Below, in pieces: positions 34,665-43,084 of a stretch of DNA of 64,000 nt. The notes beneath the pieces are model-generated. The model did no database searches and was not told where the DNA came from. It saw only the letters and a list, made by a program, of their open reading frames with translations. Each line of letters begins with the position of its first letter. The stretch's first letter is position 1. The stretch comes from Chromatiaceae bacterium (GTDB lineage: Bacteria > Pseudomonadota > Gammaproteobacteria > Chromatiales > Chromatiaceae), in the NCBI GenBank assembly GCA_016714645.1, contig JADKCI010000004.1:952575-1016574 (forward strand), written 5' to 3'. The position numbers were made by a program, and so were the translations under genes.

Positions 34665-36439
34665 GCCACCCCGATGTCCTGGCCCCCGGCTCGGCGCGCC
34701 GCATCTATGTGCGTCTGATCGCTTACGCCAAGCCTTATTGGCGCATGTTCGCCGTTTCCGCCGTGGGCATGGTCTTCTATGCCGCCACTGAACCCCTCTT
34801 CGCGGCCATGATGAAGCCCCTGCTGGATGGCACCTTCATTGACCGGGATGCGGAGGTGGTCAAGTCCATGCCCCTGATTCTGCTGGGTATCTTCCTAGTG
34901 CGGGGGATCGCCGGCTTCATCAATACCTACTGTCTCCAGTGGGTGGGGCGGCGGGTGGTGGCCGACCTGCGCCAGGAGATGTTCGAGCACCTGCTGCGCT
35001 CGCCCGCCGGCTATTTCGATACTCAGAGCACGGGTCAGATCCTGGCCAAGCTGACCTATAACGTCGAGAACGTCGCCGATGCCGCCACGACCGCCATCAC
35101 CACCATCATCCGCGATGGCCTGACCGTCATCGGCCTGGTGGCCTACATGCTCTACATCAATGTCATGCTCTCGGCCATCTTCCTGCTGGTGGGTCCGGCC
35201 ATGGGCGTCTCCATCCGCTACGCCAGCCAGCACTTTCGCCGTCACAGCAAGCGTATCCAGGACCGGGTCGGGGAGTTGACCCATGTGGCTCAGGAGGCCA
35301 TCGATGGTCATCGGGTCGTCAAGGCCTTTGGGGGCCAGGCCCGGGCGGCGGAGCGTTTCAGCTTCGTCAACGAAAAGACGCGCTCCCTGCAGATGAAAAT
35401 GGTGGCCACCAACGCCATCAGCGTGCCCCTGGTGCAACTGGTTTCCGCCATCGCCATCGCGGTCATCATCTACCTTTCCACCATGCAGGGTCTCCGGGAG
35501 GACATCTCGGTCGGCACCTTCATGTCCTTTATCCTGGCCATGGGCCTGCTGCTCCAGCCGATCAAGAGCCTGACGGGGATCAATAATCAGTTGCAACGCG
35601 GCATCATCGCCGCCGACAGCCTCTTCGAGCTGATCGATTCGCCCGCCGAGGTGGATACCGGCGACCGGACGTTGGACCGGGCCCAGGGGCGGGTGGAGAT
35701 TCGCGGCTTGACCCACGTCTATGACATGGACAAGGGTCCCGTGCTGCGGGACCTCGATCTGGTGATCGAGCCCGGGGAGACCCTGGCCCTGGTCGGTCGG
35801 TCGGGTAGCGGTAAATCGACCCTCGCCAGCCTGCTGCCCCGCTTCTACGACCCCCTCGCGGGCGAAATCCTCATTGATGGCTTCCCCACCCATGAACTGA
35901 CCCTCGCCAGCCTCCGGGCCCAGATTTCCCTGGTGACCCAGGAGGTTGTGCTCTTTAACGACACCATTCGCAACAACATCGCCTATGGTCACCCGGGCGC
36001 GGTCGATCAGACGACCCTGGAGGCGGTGGCGGAGGCGGCTCACGCCCTGGAGTTCATCAACGACCTGCCGGAGGGTTTCGACACCTTGGTCGGCGATCGT
36101 GGCATCCTGCTCTCCGGCGGTCAGCGCCAGCGTCTGGCCATCGCCCGCGCCATGCTCAAGGACGCCCCCATCCTGATCCTGGACGAGGCCACCTCGGCCC
36201 TGGACAGCGAGGCCGAGCGCCACATTCAGGCGGCCCTGGAACGGCTGATGAGCAATCGCACTACCCTGGTGATCGCTCACCGTCTCACCACCATCGAGCG
36301 CGCCAATCGGATCCTGGTTCTGGACCAGGGCCGGATCGTGGAGACGGGGAGCCATGCCGACCTGCTCGCCCTGGACGGTCATTACGCCCGCTTGCACCGG
36401 ATGCAGTTCAACGATGCCTTTACCGATGCGAGCCCATGA
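34661..36439 (+). CDS. msbA: Lipid A export ABC transporter MsbA
   Basis: A 592-residue half-transporter that flips lipid A-core across the inner membrane. Six helices in the amino-terminal half precede the ATPase: Walker A GRSGSGKSTLASL, signature LLSGGQRQRLAIARA, Walker B ILILDEATSALD, H-loop VIAHRLTT. It lies between exbD and lpxK, the normal msbA-lpxK order, with 4-base overlaps on both sides. Confidence 0.96.
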   Translation: MSHPDVLAPGSARRIYVRLIAYAKPYWRMFAVSAVGMVFYAATEPLFAAMMKPLLDGTFIDRDAEVVKSMPLILLGIFLVRGIAGFINTYCLQWVGRRVVADLRQEMFEHLLRSPAGYFDTQSTGQILAKLTYNVENVADAATTAITTIIRDGLTVIGLVAYMLYINVMLSAIFLLVGPAMGVSIRYASQHFRRHSKRIQDRVGELTHVAQEAIDGHRVVKAFGGQARAAERFSFVNEKTRSLQMKMVATNAISVPLVQLVSAIAIAVIIYLSTMQGLREDISVGTFMSFILAMGLLLQPIKSLTGINNQLQRGIIAADSLFELIDSPAEVDTGDRTLDRAQGRVEIRGLTHVYDMDKGPVLRDLDLVIEPGETLALVGRSGSGKSTLASLLPRFYDPLAGEILIDGFPTHELTLASLRAQISLVTQEVVLFNDTIRNNIAYGHPGAVDQTTLEAVAEAAHALEFINDLPEGFDTLVGDRGILLSGGQRQRLAIARAMLKDAPILILDEATSALDSEAERHIQAALERLMSNRTTLVIAHRLTTIERANRILVLDQGRIVETGSHADLLALDGHYARLHRMQFNDAFTDASP

Positions 36440-37416
36440 CAGCAGAAGAAATCTGGTATGGCGACCACTGGCTGGCCTGGCCCCTGGCGCCACTGGCCGG
36501 TCTCTACCGGCTGGGGGTCTGGGGGCGGCGGCATGCCTTTCGGCGGGGTTGGCTGGCGAGTTGGCGGCTGCCCCTTCCCGTGGTGGTGGTAGGCAATCTC
36601 ACGGTTGGCGGTACGGGCAAGACGCCCCTGGTACTCTGGCTGAGCGACTTTCTGCGCCGCCAGGGTTGGCGGCCTGGCATCATCCTGCGGGGCTATGGTG
36701 GCTCGGCCCGGGATTGGCCGCGTTGGGTGACGGCGGCGAGCGATCCCCGGGAGGTGGGCGACGAGGCGGTACTCCTGGCCCGGAAATCCGGCGGCCCGGT
36801 GGTGGCGGGGCCCGACAGGGTCGCGGCGGGGCGGCTAATATGCGACCGGGGCGGCTGCGATATCATCCTGGCCGACGATGGCCTGCAGCATTACCGGCTC
36901 CAGCGCGATCTGGAGATCCTGGTCATCGACGGTGCCCGCGGCTTTGGTAACGGTTTCTGTCTGCCCGCCGGACCCTTGCGCGAGCCGGTCTCCCGGGGCC
37001 GGGCCATCGGGCTCAAGGTCTGTACTGGCGGGGCCTGGCCCGGTGCCGAGCCCCTGACCCTGCGACCGGGGGACCTGGTGAATCTGCGCCATCCCACCCA
37101 GACCCGGGCCCTGGCCCGTTATAAGGGCCAGCGAGTCACGGCGGTGGCGGGGATAGGCAACCCGGAGCGCTTTTTTGCCCTGCTCCGCCAGGCGGGATTG
37201 CATCTGGACGAACGCCCCTACCCGGATCACCGGGGGTTCACCGCCGCCGATGCGGCCACCTGGCCCCCGGGGCCCCTCATCATGACCGAGAAGGATGCGG
37301 TCAAGTGCCTGCCCTTCGCCGGGGAGGAGCATTGGTTTCTACCCGTGGAGGCGGTCCCGAGCGCCGCCTTCGAACGTCAATTGTCCGTCGCCTTGAAAGG
37401 TCTGAAGAATGGATAA
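36436..37416 (+). CDS. lpxK: Tetraacyldisaccharide 4'-kinase
   Basis: A 326-residue membrane-associated kinase that phosphorylates the lipid A precursor at the 4' position. The P-loop GNLTVGGTGKTPL lies at about 51-63, and DDGLQHYRLQRDLEILVID contains the catalytic Asp. The amino-terminal hydrophobic region should dip into the membrane. It overlaps msbA by 4 bases and the Trm112-like gene by 8. Confidence 0.95.
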   Translation: MTAEEIWYGDHWLAWPLAPLAGLYRLGVWGRRHAFRRGWLASWRLPLPVVVVGNLTVGGTGKTPLVLWLSDFLRRQGWRPGIILRGYGGSARDWPRWVTAASDPREVGDEAVLLARKSGGPVVAGPDRVAAGRLICDRGGCDIILADDGLQHYRLQRDLEILVIDGARGFGNGFCLPAGPLREPVSRGRAIGLKVCTGGAWPGAEPLTLRPGDLVNLRHPTQTRALARYKGQRVTAVAGIGNPERFFALLRQAGLHLDERPYPDHRGFTAADAATWPPGPLIMTEKDAVKCLPFAGEEHWFLPVEAVPSAAFERQLSVALKGLKNG

Positions 37417-37597
37417 GAAACTCCTGGATATCCTGGTCTGTCCCCTCTGCAAGGGGCCTCTCTATTTTGATAAGGCCGCCGCCGAGTTGATCTGCCGCGC
37501 CGATCGTCTGGCCTTCCCCATCCGGGACGATATCCCGGTCATGCTAGAGGAGGAGGCGCGGGAACTGCCCGCCGATGAAGAGGTGCCCAAGGCTTGA
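37409..37597 (+). CDS. Trm112-like protein (YcaR family)
   Basis: A 62-residue zinc-binding-type protein. It has CPLC at 11-14 and a third Cys at 29 in LICRAD, with DDIPVMLEEEAREL near the end. In gammaproteobacteria this family sits between lpxK and kdsB exactly as here; its role in bacteria is not established. It overlaps lpxK by 8 bases. Confidence 0.9.
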   Translation: MDKKLLDILVCPLCKGPLYFDKAAAELICRADRLAFPIRDDIPVMLEEEARELPADEEVPKA

Positions 37598-37662
37598 GCG
37601 CGGCCGGAGCGGCCGAGCCCAGGGGTGGGGCGGGCCTGGGAACCCCGGGGACGGATTCGCTG

Positions 37663-38478
37663 GTGCCCTTCAAGGTCGTCATCCCGGCGCGCTATGCGGC
37701 TTCGCGTCTGCCGGGCAAGCCCTTGCTGGAGATCGCGGGCAAGCCCCTGATCCAGCATGTATATGAGCGCGCCCAGGCCACCGCGGCGGAGGAGATCCTG
37801 ATCGCCACGGACGACGAGCGTATTGCCGCCGCCTGCCAGGCCTTTGGCGCCGAGGTGGTCATGACCCGCGCCGATCACCGCAGCGGCACCGACCGCCTCG
37901 CCGAGGTCATCGCCGCGCGTGGCTGGTCCGACGATACCCTGGTCGTCAACCTCCAGGGTGACGAGCCCTGCATGCCCCCCGCCCTGGTGGATCAGGTGGC
38001 GGTGGGCCTGGCTGGCCATGGGCGGATCGGCATGGCGACCCTGGCCTATCCCATTCAGGATCCCGAGACCCTCTTCGATCCCCATGTGGTCAAGGTGGTG
38101 ACCGACGCCCAGGGCTACGCCCTCTATTTCTCCCGGGCCCCCATCCCCTGGCATCGCGACGCCTTTCATGGCGGCCGGCGGACCCTACCAACGGGCGGGC
38201 GCTTTCTGCGCCATATTGGCCTCTACGCCTACCGCGCCGCCTTTCTGGCGCGCTTTGTGGACTGGCCGCCCGCGCCCCTGGAACTGGCCGAATCCCTTGA
38301 ACAGCTGCGGGTCCTCTGGCACGGCGAGGGTATTCATGTCGGCCTGGCCACCGAGGAGCCTGGCCCCGGCGTGGATACCGCCGCCGATGTCCAGCGCCTC
38401 CTGGACTTCCTGGGACGCGGTCAAACGGCCTTGGGCGTGGGCAAATCACCGGACCCTGGCGGGGACTTGAAGCCATGA
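37663..38478 (+). CDS. kdsB: 3-deoxy-manno-octulosonate (KDO) cytidylyltransferase
   Basis: A 271-residue enzyme making CMP-KDO for LPS. The amino terminus FKVVIPARYAASRLPGKPL, the metal-binding NLQGDEPCMPP and FRHIGLYAYRAAFLARF-type segment are family hallmarks. GTG 37663 gives the standard start. The frame is open back to a TTG at 37594 that overlaps the upstream stop and has GAAGAGG nearby; that start would add a Gly/Ala-rich 23-residue tail and cannot be excluded. Together with lpxK and msbA it completes lipid A/KDO supply in one operon. Confidence 0.92.
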   Translation: MPFKVVIPARYAASRLPGKPLLEIAGKPLIQHVYERAQATAAEEILIATDDERIAAACQAFGAEVVMTRADHRSGTDRLAEVIAARGWSDDTLVVNLQGDEPCMPPALVDQVAVGLAGHGRIGMATLAYPIQDPETLFDPHVVKVVTDAQGYALYFSRAPIPWHRDAFHGGRRTLPTGGRFLRHIGLYAYRAAFLARFVDWPPAPLELAESLEQLRVLWHGEGIHVGLATEEPGPGVDTAADVQRLLDFLGRGQTALGVGKSPDPGGDLKP

Positions 38479-38966
38479 AAACCAGAAGTTGCCAGCCCTG
38501 CACCGCCTGTTGCGATGGCTGGGTCAAAATGACGATTCAGGGTGTCCTCGTCTTTCCCGGACACCCCTGTCCCCATAGCACGCGCCAGGGGTGTGATGAC
38601 TATCTCAATCGCCCCATCGAACCATGCGTCAACTTTTCTTGCGGCTGGATCATTGCCGCCAGTCCGCTTCCGGACTGGATGAAGCCTGACAATGCCCTGG
38701 TGATCGTCCTGTTCAACAAGTTTCAATGGCAGGGTGTGCCTGTCGATCTCGCCGTGCCGGTGGGCAAGCGCATACCGCCCCGGTCCCTGGCCTGGCTGCG
38801 AAACTTTGCCGAGACCCAACGGCGCCCCCTCGTCCACACCGAACAGATCGTGGAAGAGGGCGAGTATCAGGAACAACAGCAGGTATTCGGCCATGGCCCG
38901 CCGGCCTTTCAACAAGACTTGCTGCGCCGGCAAGGGGCCGGCCTGGCCCTCTGGCCCTCAAGGTAG
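38475..38966 (+). CDS. Cysteine-rich protein, possible metal-binding
   Basis: A 163-residue soluble protein with cysteines clustered at its amino terminus (CQPCTACC at residues 6-13, then HPCPHS, GCDDY and NFSCGW). The CxxCxxCC pattern resembles the YkgJ-type zinc or iron-chelating family, but the rest of the protein does not clearly match. The ATG overlaps the kdsB stop by 4 bases, so it is probably the last gene of the LPS operon. Function unknown. Confidence 0.7.
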   Translation: MKTRSCQPCTACCDGWVKMTIQGVLVFPGHPCPHSTRQGCDDYLNRPIEPCVNFSCGWIIAASPLPDWMKPDNALVIVLFNKFQWQGVPVDLAVPVGKRIPPRSLAWLRNFAETQRRPLVHTEQIVEEGEYQEQQQVFGHGPPAFQQDLLRRQGAGLALWPSR

Positions 38967-39119
38967 GGGTCCTCACCCCTCGTGGGGAAGGTCTCATGGT
39001 CCGCAAACAGCCCGATGTCGGCGACTTGATGCAGGGGCCATGGGACTGATGGCCCGGCTAGCCTGTCCTACCCGCGCCTGGCTATTGTTATCAGGGCGGT
39101 TGCCGTCCCTGGAGGCTCG

Positions 39120-40226
39120 ATGAACATCGGATCGCATAGCTACTGGCTTCTCGCGGGTATCCCGCTGCTGAGCGCGGGCTTGATCCTGCTCCTGGCCTGG
39201 CCTGCCAGAAGGTTGGGACTGGTCGATCATCCATCGACCCGCAAACACCATCCTCACCCCGTGCCGCTGGTCGGAGGGCTCGCCATCTGGGCTGCCTTCA
39301 CCGTCGGCATGCTGCTCAAGCCAGATAAGCTGCCGGATTATGGGTTTCTTCTGGTAGGCATGACCCTGATGGCCCTGGTGGGTCTCCTTGACGACATCCG
39401 CCCCATCAGCCATTGGGTTCGCCTCTTGTTCCAAGGCCTGGCCGTCCTGGTGATGGGGCTGGCTGACCACGCGGTGCTGAACAACCTTGGCAATCTCTTT
39501 GGATCGGGCGATATCCTACTGGCTCATGGGGCCTGGCTATTCACCCTCTTGGCCGTCGTTGGCTTGATCAATGCGCTGAACATGGCGGACGGGTTGGATG
39601 GACTCGCCGGCGGTCAGGCGCTGATAGCCACCAGCTGGCTGATGTTGCTTTGTCTCCAAGCCCCCATCTGCATCGCCGCACGACTTGAGTCCCTGCTGGT
39701 ATTAGCCCTGGCCATCGCTGGCTTTCTCGTCTTCAACCTTCGCCATCCTTGGCGAGCCCGGGCCAGTGTCTTCATGGGCGATGCCGGCAGTACCTTACTG
39801 GGCTATGTGCTGGCCTGGTTCCTGATACGCATGTCTCAGGGCGAGGTGCGGGAACTGGACCCGATCACGGCCGTGTGGATTCTGGCCCTGCCGCTCATGG
39901 ATACGGTTGCGGTGATGATTCGCCGCTTGATGGCCGGTCACAGCCCCTTTGCCGCCGACCGTCAACACCTGCACTTTCTGTTGCTCGGCTATGGGGTGTC
40001 CGACGCTCGGGGCGTTGCCAGCCTTCTGCTCATCGCCTTCGGTTTGGGGGGGGTAGGTGTCCTGGCCCAGTGGTTCGGGGTACCTGAATATTTGCGTTTC
40101 TATGCTTTTGTGGTGGTTTTTCTGTTGTATTTCGCCATGACGACGAAGATGGCCCAGGTGTTGAGGAATAGGCCGGTGGTTGATACCCAGGAACGTCGCC
40201 GTCTTTCCGCACCGACATCCTCCTAA
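39120..40226 (+). CDS. wecA: UDP-GlcNAc:undecaprenyl-phosphate GlcNAc-1-P transferase, WecA-like
   Basis: A 368-residue polytopic membrane enzyme of the MraY/WecA family, which starts O-antigen, ECA or teichoic-acid type chains. The conserved PNPT motifs are visible: GLVDHPSTRKHH, LVGLLDDIRP, NALNMADGLDGLAGG and the cytoplasmic HLHFLLLGYGV loop. Ten or eleven helices are apparent. WecA rather than MraY is chosen by this loop and by the absence of neighbouring mur genes. It precedes a nucleoside transporter, with a 33-base gap. Confidence 0.88.
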   Translation: MNIGSHSYWLLAGIPLLSAGLILLLAWPARRLGLVDHPSTRKHHPHPVPLVGGLAIWAAFTVGMLLKPDKLPDYGFLLVGMTLMALVGLLDDIRPISHWVRLLFQGLAVLVMGLADHAVLNNLGNLFGSGDILLAHGAWLFTLLAVVGLINALNMADGLDGLAGGQALIATSWLMLLCLQAPICIAARLESLLVLALAIAGFLVFNLRHPWRARASVFMGDAGSTLLGYVLAWFLIRMSQGEVRELDPITAVWILALPLMDTVAVMIRRLMAGHSPFAADRQHLHFLLLGYGVSDARGVASLLLIAFGLGGVGVLAQWFGVPEYLRFYAFVVVFLLYFAMTTKMAQVLRNRPVVDTQERRRLSAPTSS

Positions 40227-40259
40227 CCGCCGCGGGGATTTTCGGTATGACAGCCCGGA

Positions 40260-41543
40260 ATGGGCATTATGAGTGGCAATATCACGATGTGGTCCCAGAG
40301 TTTGATCGGGTTTGTGGGCCTTTTTCTGTTGACCTGGCTGTTCAGTGAAAACCGGCGGAGGGTGCGTTTCCGGCCGGCCCTCGTGGCCCTGGCACTGCAG
40401 TTCTTCATCGCCCTGCTGCTCTTGGAAATTCCGCTGTTCCGCCATGTCTTCCTGGTCTTGAACGAACTGGTGACCAGCCTGGAGGCGGCGACCCGCGCGG
40501 GTACTCGCTTCGTCTTTGGCTATGTGGGCGGGGGCGACTTGCCCTTCGAGGTCCGGGTCGGGGCCAGTTCCTTTGTGTTCGCCTTCCAGGCCCTGCCCAT
40601 GGTGCTGGTGGTCAGTGCCCTCTCGGCCTTGCTCTTTCACTGGCGGGTACTGCCCTGGGTGGTGCGGAGTTTCGCCTGGATGTTGCGCAAGACCCTGGGC
40701 CTGGGTGGCGCCGCGGGGGTGGGGGTGGCGGCCAATATCTTCCTGGGCCATGTGGAATCGCCCCTGCTGATCAAGCCTTATCTGCAACAGGTATCGCGCA
40801 GCGACCTCTTTCTGATCATGACCGCTGGCATGGCGACGATCGCCGGGACCATCATGGTCGTCTATGCCAGTATCCTCTCGCCGGTCATCCCCGATGCCCT
40901 GGCGCAACTGCTGATCGCCTCCCTCATCAGCGCCCCCGCCGCCGTCATGGTGGCGCGGATCATGATCCCCGATGGCGCCGGGGGTGACGAGGGGGGGCAT
41001 TGGGACCCCCCCCGGCAGGATTCCAGTAGCCTGGATGCCATTGCCCGGGGCACCTTTGAAGGGGTTGGGTTGTTGGTCAATATCGTCGCTATGCTGGTGG
41101 TCCTGGTGGCCCTAGTCGCCCTGGTCAACCAGTTCCTCGGCTTACTGCCGGCCCTGGGTGGCGAGGCGATCAGCCTCCAGCGCCTGCTGGGCTGGGTACT
41201 GGCACCCTTGACCTGGCTGATGGGCATACCCGCCAGCGAGGCGGTTATGGCCGGCGGCCTCATGGGTGTCAAGACCATCCTCAACGAGTTTCTGGCCTAC
41301 CTTGAACTGGCGGCCCTGCCCGAGGGGGCCTTGAGTGAGCGGTCGCGGCTCATCATGACCTATGCCTTGTGCGGCTTCGCCAATCTTGGCAGCCTGGGCA
41401 TCCTCATCGGCGGCATGGGCGCCATGGTGCCGGAGCGCCGCGCCGAGATCACGGCCTTGGGGCCCCGTTCCATCGTCGCGGGCACCCTGGCGACCAGCTT
41501 CACCGGCGCCGTGGTGGGCCTCATCAGTCTCTTTCCCCATTGA
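40260..41543 (+). CDS. Concentrative nucleoside transporter, NupC-like
   Basis: A 427-residue membrane transporter of the CNT family. Conserved segments are FVFGYVGGG, FVFAFQALPMVLVVSALSALLFH, FLGHVESPLLIKPYL and PASEAVMAGGLMGVKT, followed by ALCGFANLGSLGILIGG. CNT transporters take up nucleosides with Na+ or H+. ATG 40260 is used; an in-frame ATG 9 bases later is equally possible. The gene may be co-transcribed with osmC, 34 bases downstream. Confidence 0.88.
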   Translation: MGIMSGNITMWSQSLIGFVGLFLLTWLFSENRRRVRFRPALVALALQFFIALLLLEIPLFRHVFLVLNELVTSLEAATRAGTRFVFGYVGGGDLPFEVRVGASSFVFAFQALPMVLVVSALSALLFHWRVLPWVVRSFAWMLRKTLGLGGAAGVGVAANIFLGHVESPLLIKPYLQQVSRSDLFLIMTAGMATIAGTIMVVYASILSPVIPDALAQLLIASLISAPAAVMVARIMIPDGAGGDEGGHWDPPRQDSSSLDAIARGTFEGVGLLVNIVAMLVVLVALVALVNQFLGLLPALGGEAISLQRLLGWVLAPLTWLMGIPASEAVMAGGLMGVKTILNEFLAYLELAALPEGALSERSRLIMTYALCGFANLGSLGILIGGMGAMVPERRAEITALGPRSIVAGTLATSFTGAVVGLISLFPH

Positions 41544-41577
41544 GCCCAGTGGCTCTTCGATTCAGCGGAGTTTGTCC

Positions 41578-41976
41578 ATGAGCGAGCATCTTGAAATCTT
41601 ATTTCCGGGCGGGAAGCGGGTTGATGTCCGCGTTCGCGAGTTTGAGATCCATACCGATCAGTCCGTCAAAGGGGGTGGGGAGGCCAGTGCCCCCGAGCCC
41701 TTCGATCTCTTTTTGAGTTCGATGGCGGCCTGCGCCGGTATCTATGCCCTCAATTTCTGCACCTCCCGCGACTTATCGACCGAGGGTCTGGCCTTGAGCC
41801 TGGACTGGGATCGGGATCCGGCCAATCCCCTGATCGCCAGCGTGCGCTACCAATTGCGGTTGCCCGCGGGCTTCCCGGACAAGTACCGCTCCAGCATCCT
41901 CAAGTCCATTGAGCTGTGCGCCGTGAAGAAACACATCCAGAACCCTCCCAGCTTCGAAATCCTGGTGGTGGAATAG
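41578..41976 (+). CDS. OsmC-family protein
   Basis: A 132-residue OsmC-like protein. The conserved catalytic region is LSSMAACAGIYALNFC with two cysteines; family members reduce organic hydroperoxides, although many lineages have other roles. GCGGAG lies 8 bases before the ATG at 41578. A transcript terminator acting on the opposite strand starts 13 bases after its stop. Confidence 0.86.
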   Translation: MSEHLEILFPGGKRVDVRVREFEIHTDQSVKGGGEASAPEPFDLFLSSMAACAGIYALNFCTSRDLSTEGLALSLDWDRDPANPLIASVRYQLRLPAGFPDKYRSSILKSIELCAVKKHIQNPPSFEILVVE

Positions 41977-41988
41977 CCTCGAACCCAT

Positions 41989-42015
41989 AAAAAAACCCCG
42001 CCATAAAGGCGGGGT
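41989..42015 (-). terminator. Intrinsic terminator on the minus strand
   Basis: A perfect 8-bp stem, ACCCCGCC (41995-42002) with GGCGGGGT (42008-42015), followed on the minus strand by seven T residues (complement of A41989-A41995). It is canonical only for a transcript moving leftward, yet no annotated minus-strand gene ends here. Confidence 0.85.
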
Positions 42016-42147
42016 AATTCACCACTGAGGAGGTTCGAGAACGGAGGTGTCGGAACAAGACTGTGCCTCGCTTAAATATCAGCAGAATCCGTGCCATGCT
42101 TGCGAGGCCTTCTTGGGGTTGACCCTTGAATAGGCGAGGAGATTCCA
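41989..42147 (-). ncRNA. Candidate small RNA ending at the 41989 terminator
   Basis: The minus strand between an ATTATA-type -10 box (complement of 42152-42157) and the intrinsic terminator is about 150 bases and non-coding in appearance. It contains a perfect 7-bp inverted repeat, GCCTCGC (42065-42071) and GCGAGGC (42102-42108), with a 30-base loop. No matching -35 box is evident. I do not recognise the family; 6S RNA was considered and does not fit. Confidence 0.4.
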
Positions 42148-42433
42148 AGTAATTATAATATTAACAATAGGTTGTATGCTTATTGGGGCCCCAGGATACT
42201 AGGCGCTGCTAATCCTACGATGGTCAAGGTTGCCTCATGGCTTGGTAAATCCTCTTCCCAACAACCCTGGAACCGCACCTCAAGGGTGCCAGGGGCCTGT
42301 TGGCGGCACCCGGATGGCGACTGGATATGGCGCTGGGCCAGGGAGGCGGCGCCTCGGGCCTGGCCTGGGTTCTTGTTCAATTCGGCGCCGATGCTATGAT
42401 CCTGGTTGAGATTCAAGCGCGGGTGGAGATGCC

Positions 42434-42922
42434 ATGAGCGAAGCTACGAGGGTGCGGATTCTATTTGTTTGCATGGGCAATATCTGTCGTTCTCCCACGG
42501 CGGAGGGCGTTTTCCGGCATTTGTTGCGGGGGGAAGGGTGCGATGAACTGATCGCTACCGATTCCGCCGGTACCCACGGCTATCACATCGGTGAGCCGCC
42601 CGACGAACGGGCGCGGGAGACGGCGCTGAGGCGGGGGATTGATCTGAGCGATTTGCGCGCCCGGCGCGTGGCGCGGGAGGACTTCGACCTGTTCGATTAT
42701 ATTCTGGCCATGGACCAGGAAAACTATCAGGCCCTCAGAGCCATCTGTCCCCCGGTACATCGCGGTAAATTAAAATTATTCATGGACTTCGCCCCAGATT
42801 ACGGCATTCGCGAAGTGCCTGATCCCTATTATGGGGGCCCCGGGGGCTTCGAACAGGTCTTTGATTTGGTTGAGGCCGCCGCCCTGGGACTGCTCGAAGA
42901 TGTCCGTCAGCGCTGGAGATAG
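42434..42922 (+). CDS. Low-molecular-weight protein tyrosine phosphatase
   Basis: A 162-residue LMW-PTP. The active-site P-loop is VCMGNICRSPTAEG with C13 and R19, and the general-acid Asp lies in VPDPYYGGPGGF. The bacterial Wzb-type proteins dephosphorylate a polysaccharide-export tyrosine kinase; a WecA-like gene lies 2 kb upstream, but no Wzc kinase is in view, so the substrate is unknown. Confidence 0.9.
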   Translation: MSEATRVRILFVCMGNICRSPTAEGVFRHLLRGEGCDELIATDSAGTHGYHIGEPPDERARETALRRGIDLSDLRARRVAREDFDLFDYILAMDQENYQALRAICPPVHRGKLKLFMDFAPDYGIREVPDPYYGGPGGFEQVFDLVEAAALGLLEDVRQRWR

Positions 42923-43044
42923 GTGGCGCTTTAGGCCAAGCCCAGTTTTTTCGTGGCTCCGCTGACTGGCGCAAGACCCCTTCCTTAGTGTTAACGGGAT
43001 ACCCCAACGGGCTGGTGGCAAAAGTGATGTGAGTCTGGACCGGC

Positions 43045-43064
43045 AGCCGGCGTCCTTGCCGGCT
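43045..43064. terminator. Hairpin between the convergent phosphatase and rne genes
   Basis: AGCCGGC (43045-43051) pairs with GCCGGCT (43058-43064), a perfect 7-bp stem with a 6-base loop, placed between two convergent genes. No T tract is present on either side, so termination is likely but not certain. Confidence 0.4.
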
Positions 43065-43084
43065 TGGATCAAGTGGGGACTTGC

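Larger units (their letters stand above)
41977..42433. other. Gene-free stretch between osmC and the phosphatase gene
   Basis: 457 bases with no convincing coding frame. It contains a minus-strand terminator and candidate small RNA at the left, an AT-rich patch (AATTATAATATTAACAATA, 42151-42169) that could serve promoters on either strand, and nothing I recognise at 42170-42433. Two overlapping short open frames there lack a ribosome-binding site and homologues I know. Confidence 0.6.

Noticed and set aside
34895..36493. A 532-residue open frame antisense to msbA
   Set aside because: Same cause: a shadow of msbA with no recognisable motif.
42065..42147. Similarity to 6S RNA (GATATTT and TTCAAGGG words)
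   Set aside because: The words are in the wrong order and the long central bubble and closing stem of 6S RNA cannot be drawn.
42170..42433. Two short overlapping open frames on opposite strands
   Set aside because: Neither has a ribosome-binding site or recognisable sequence, and both are unlike nearby genes.
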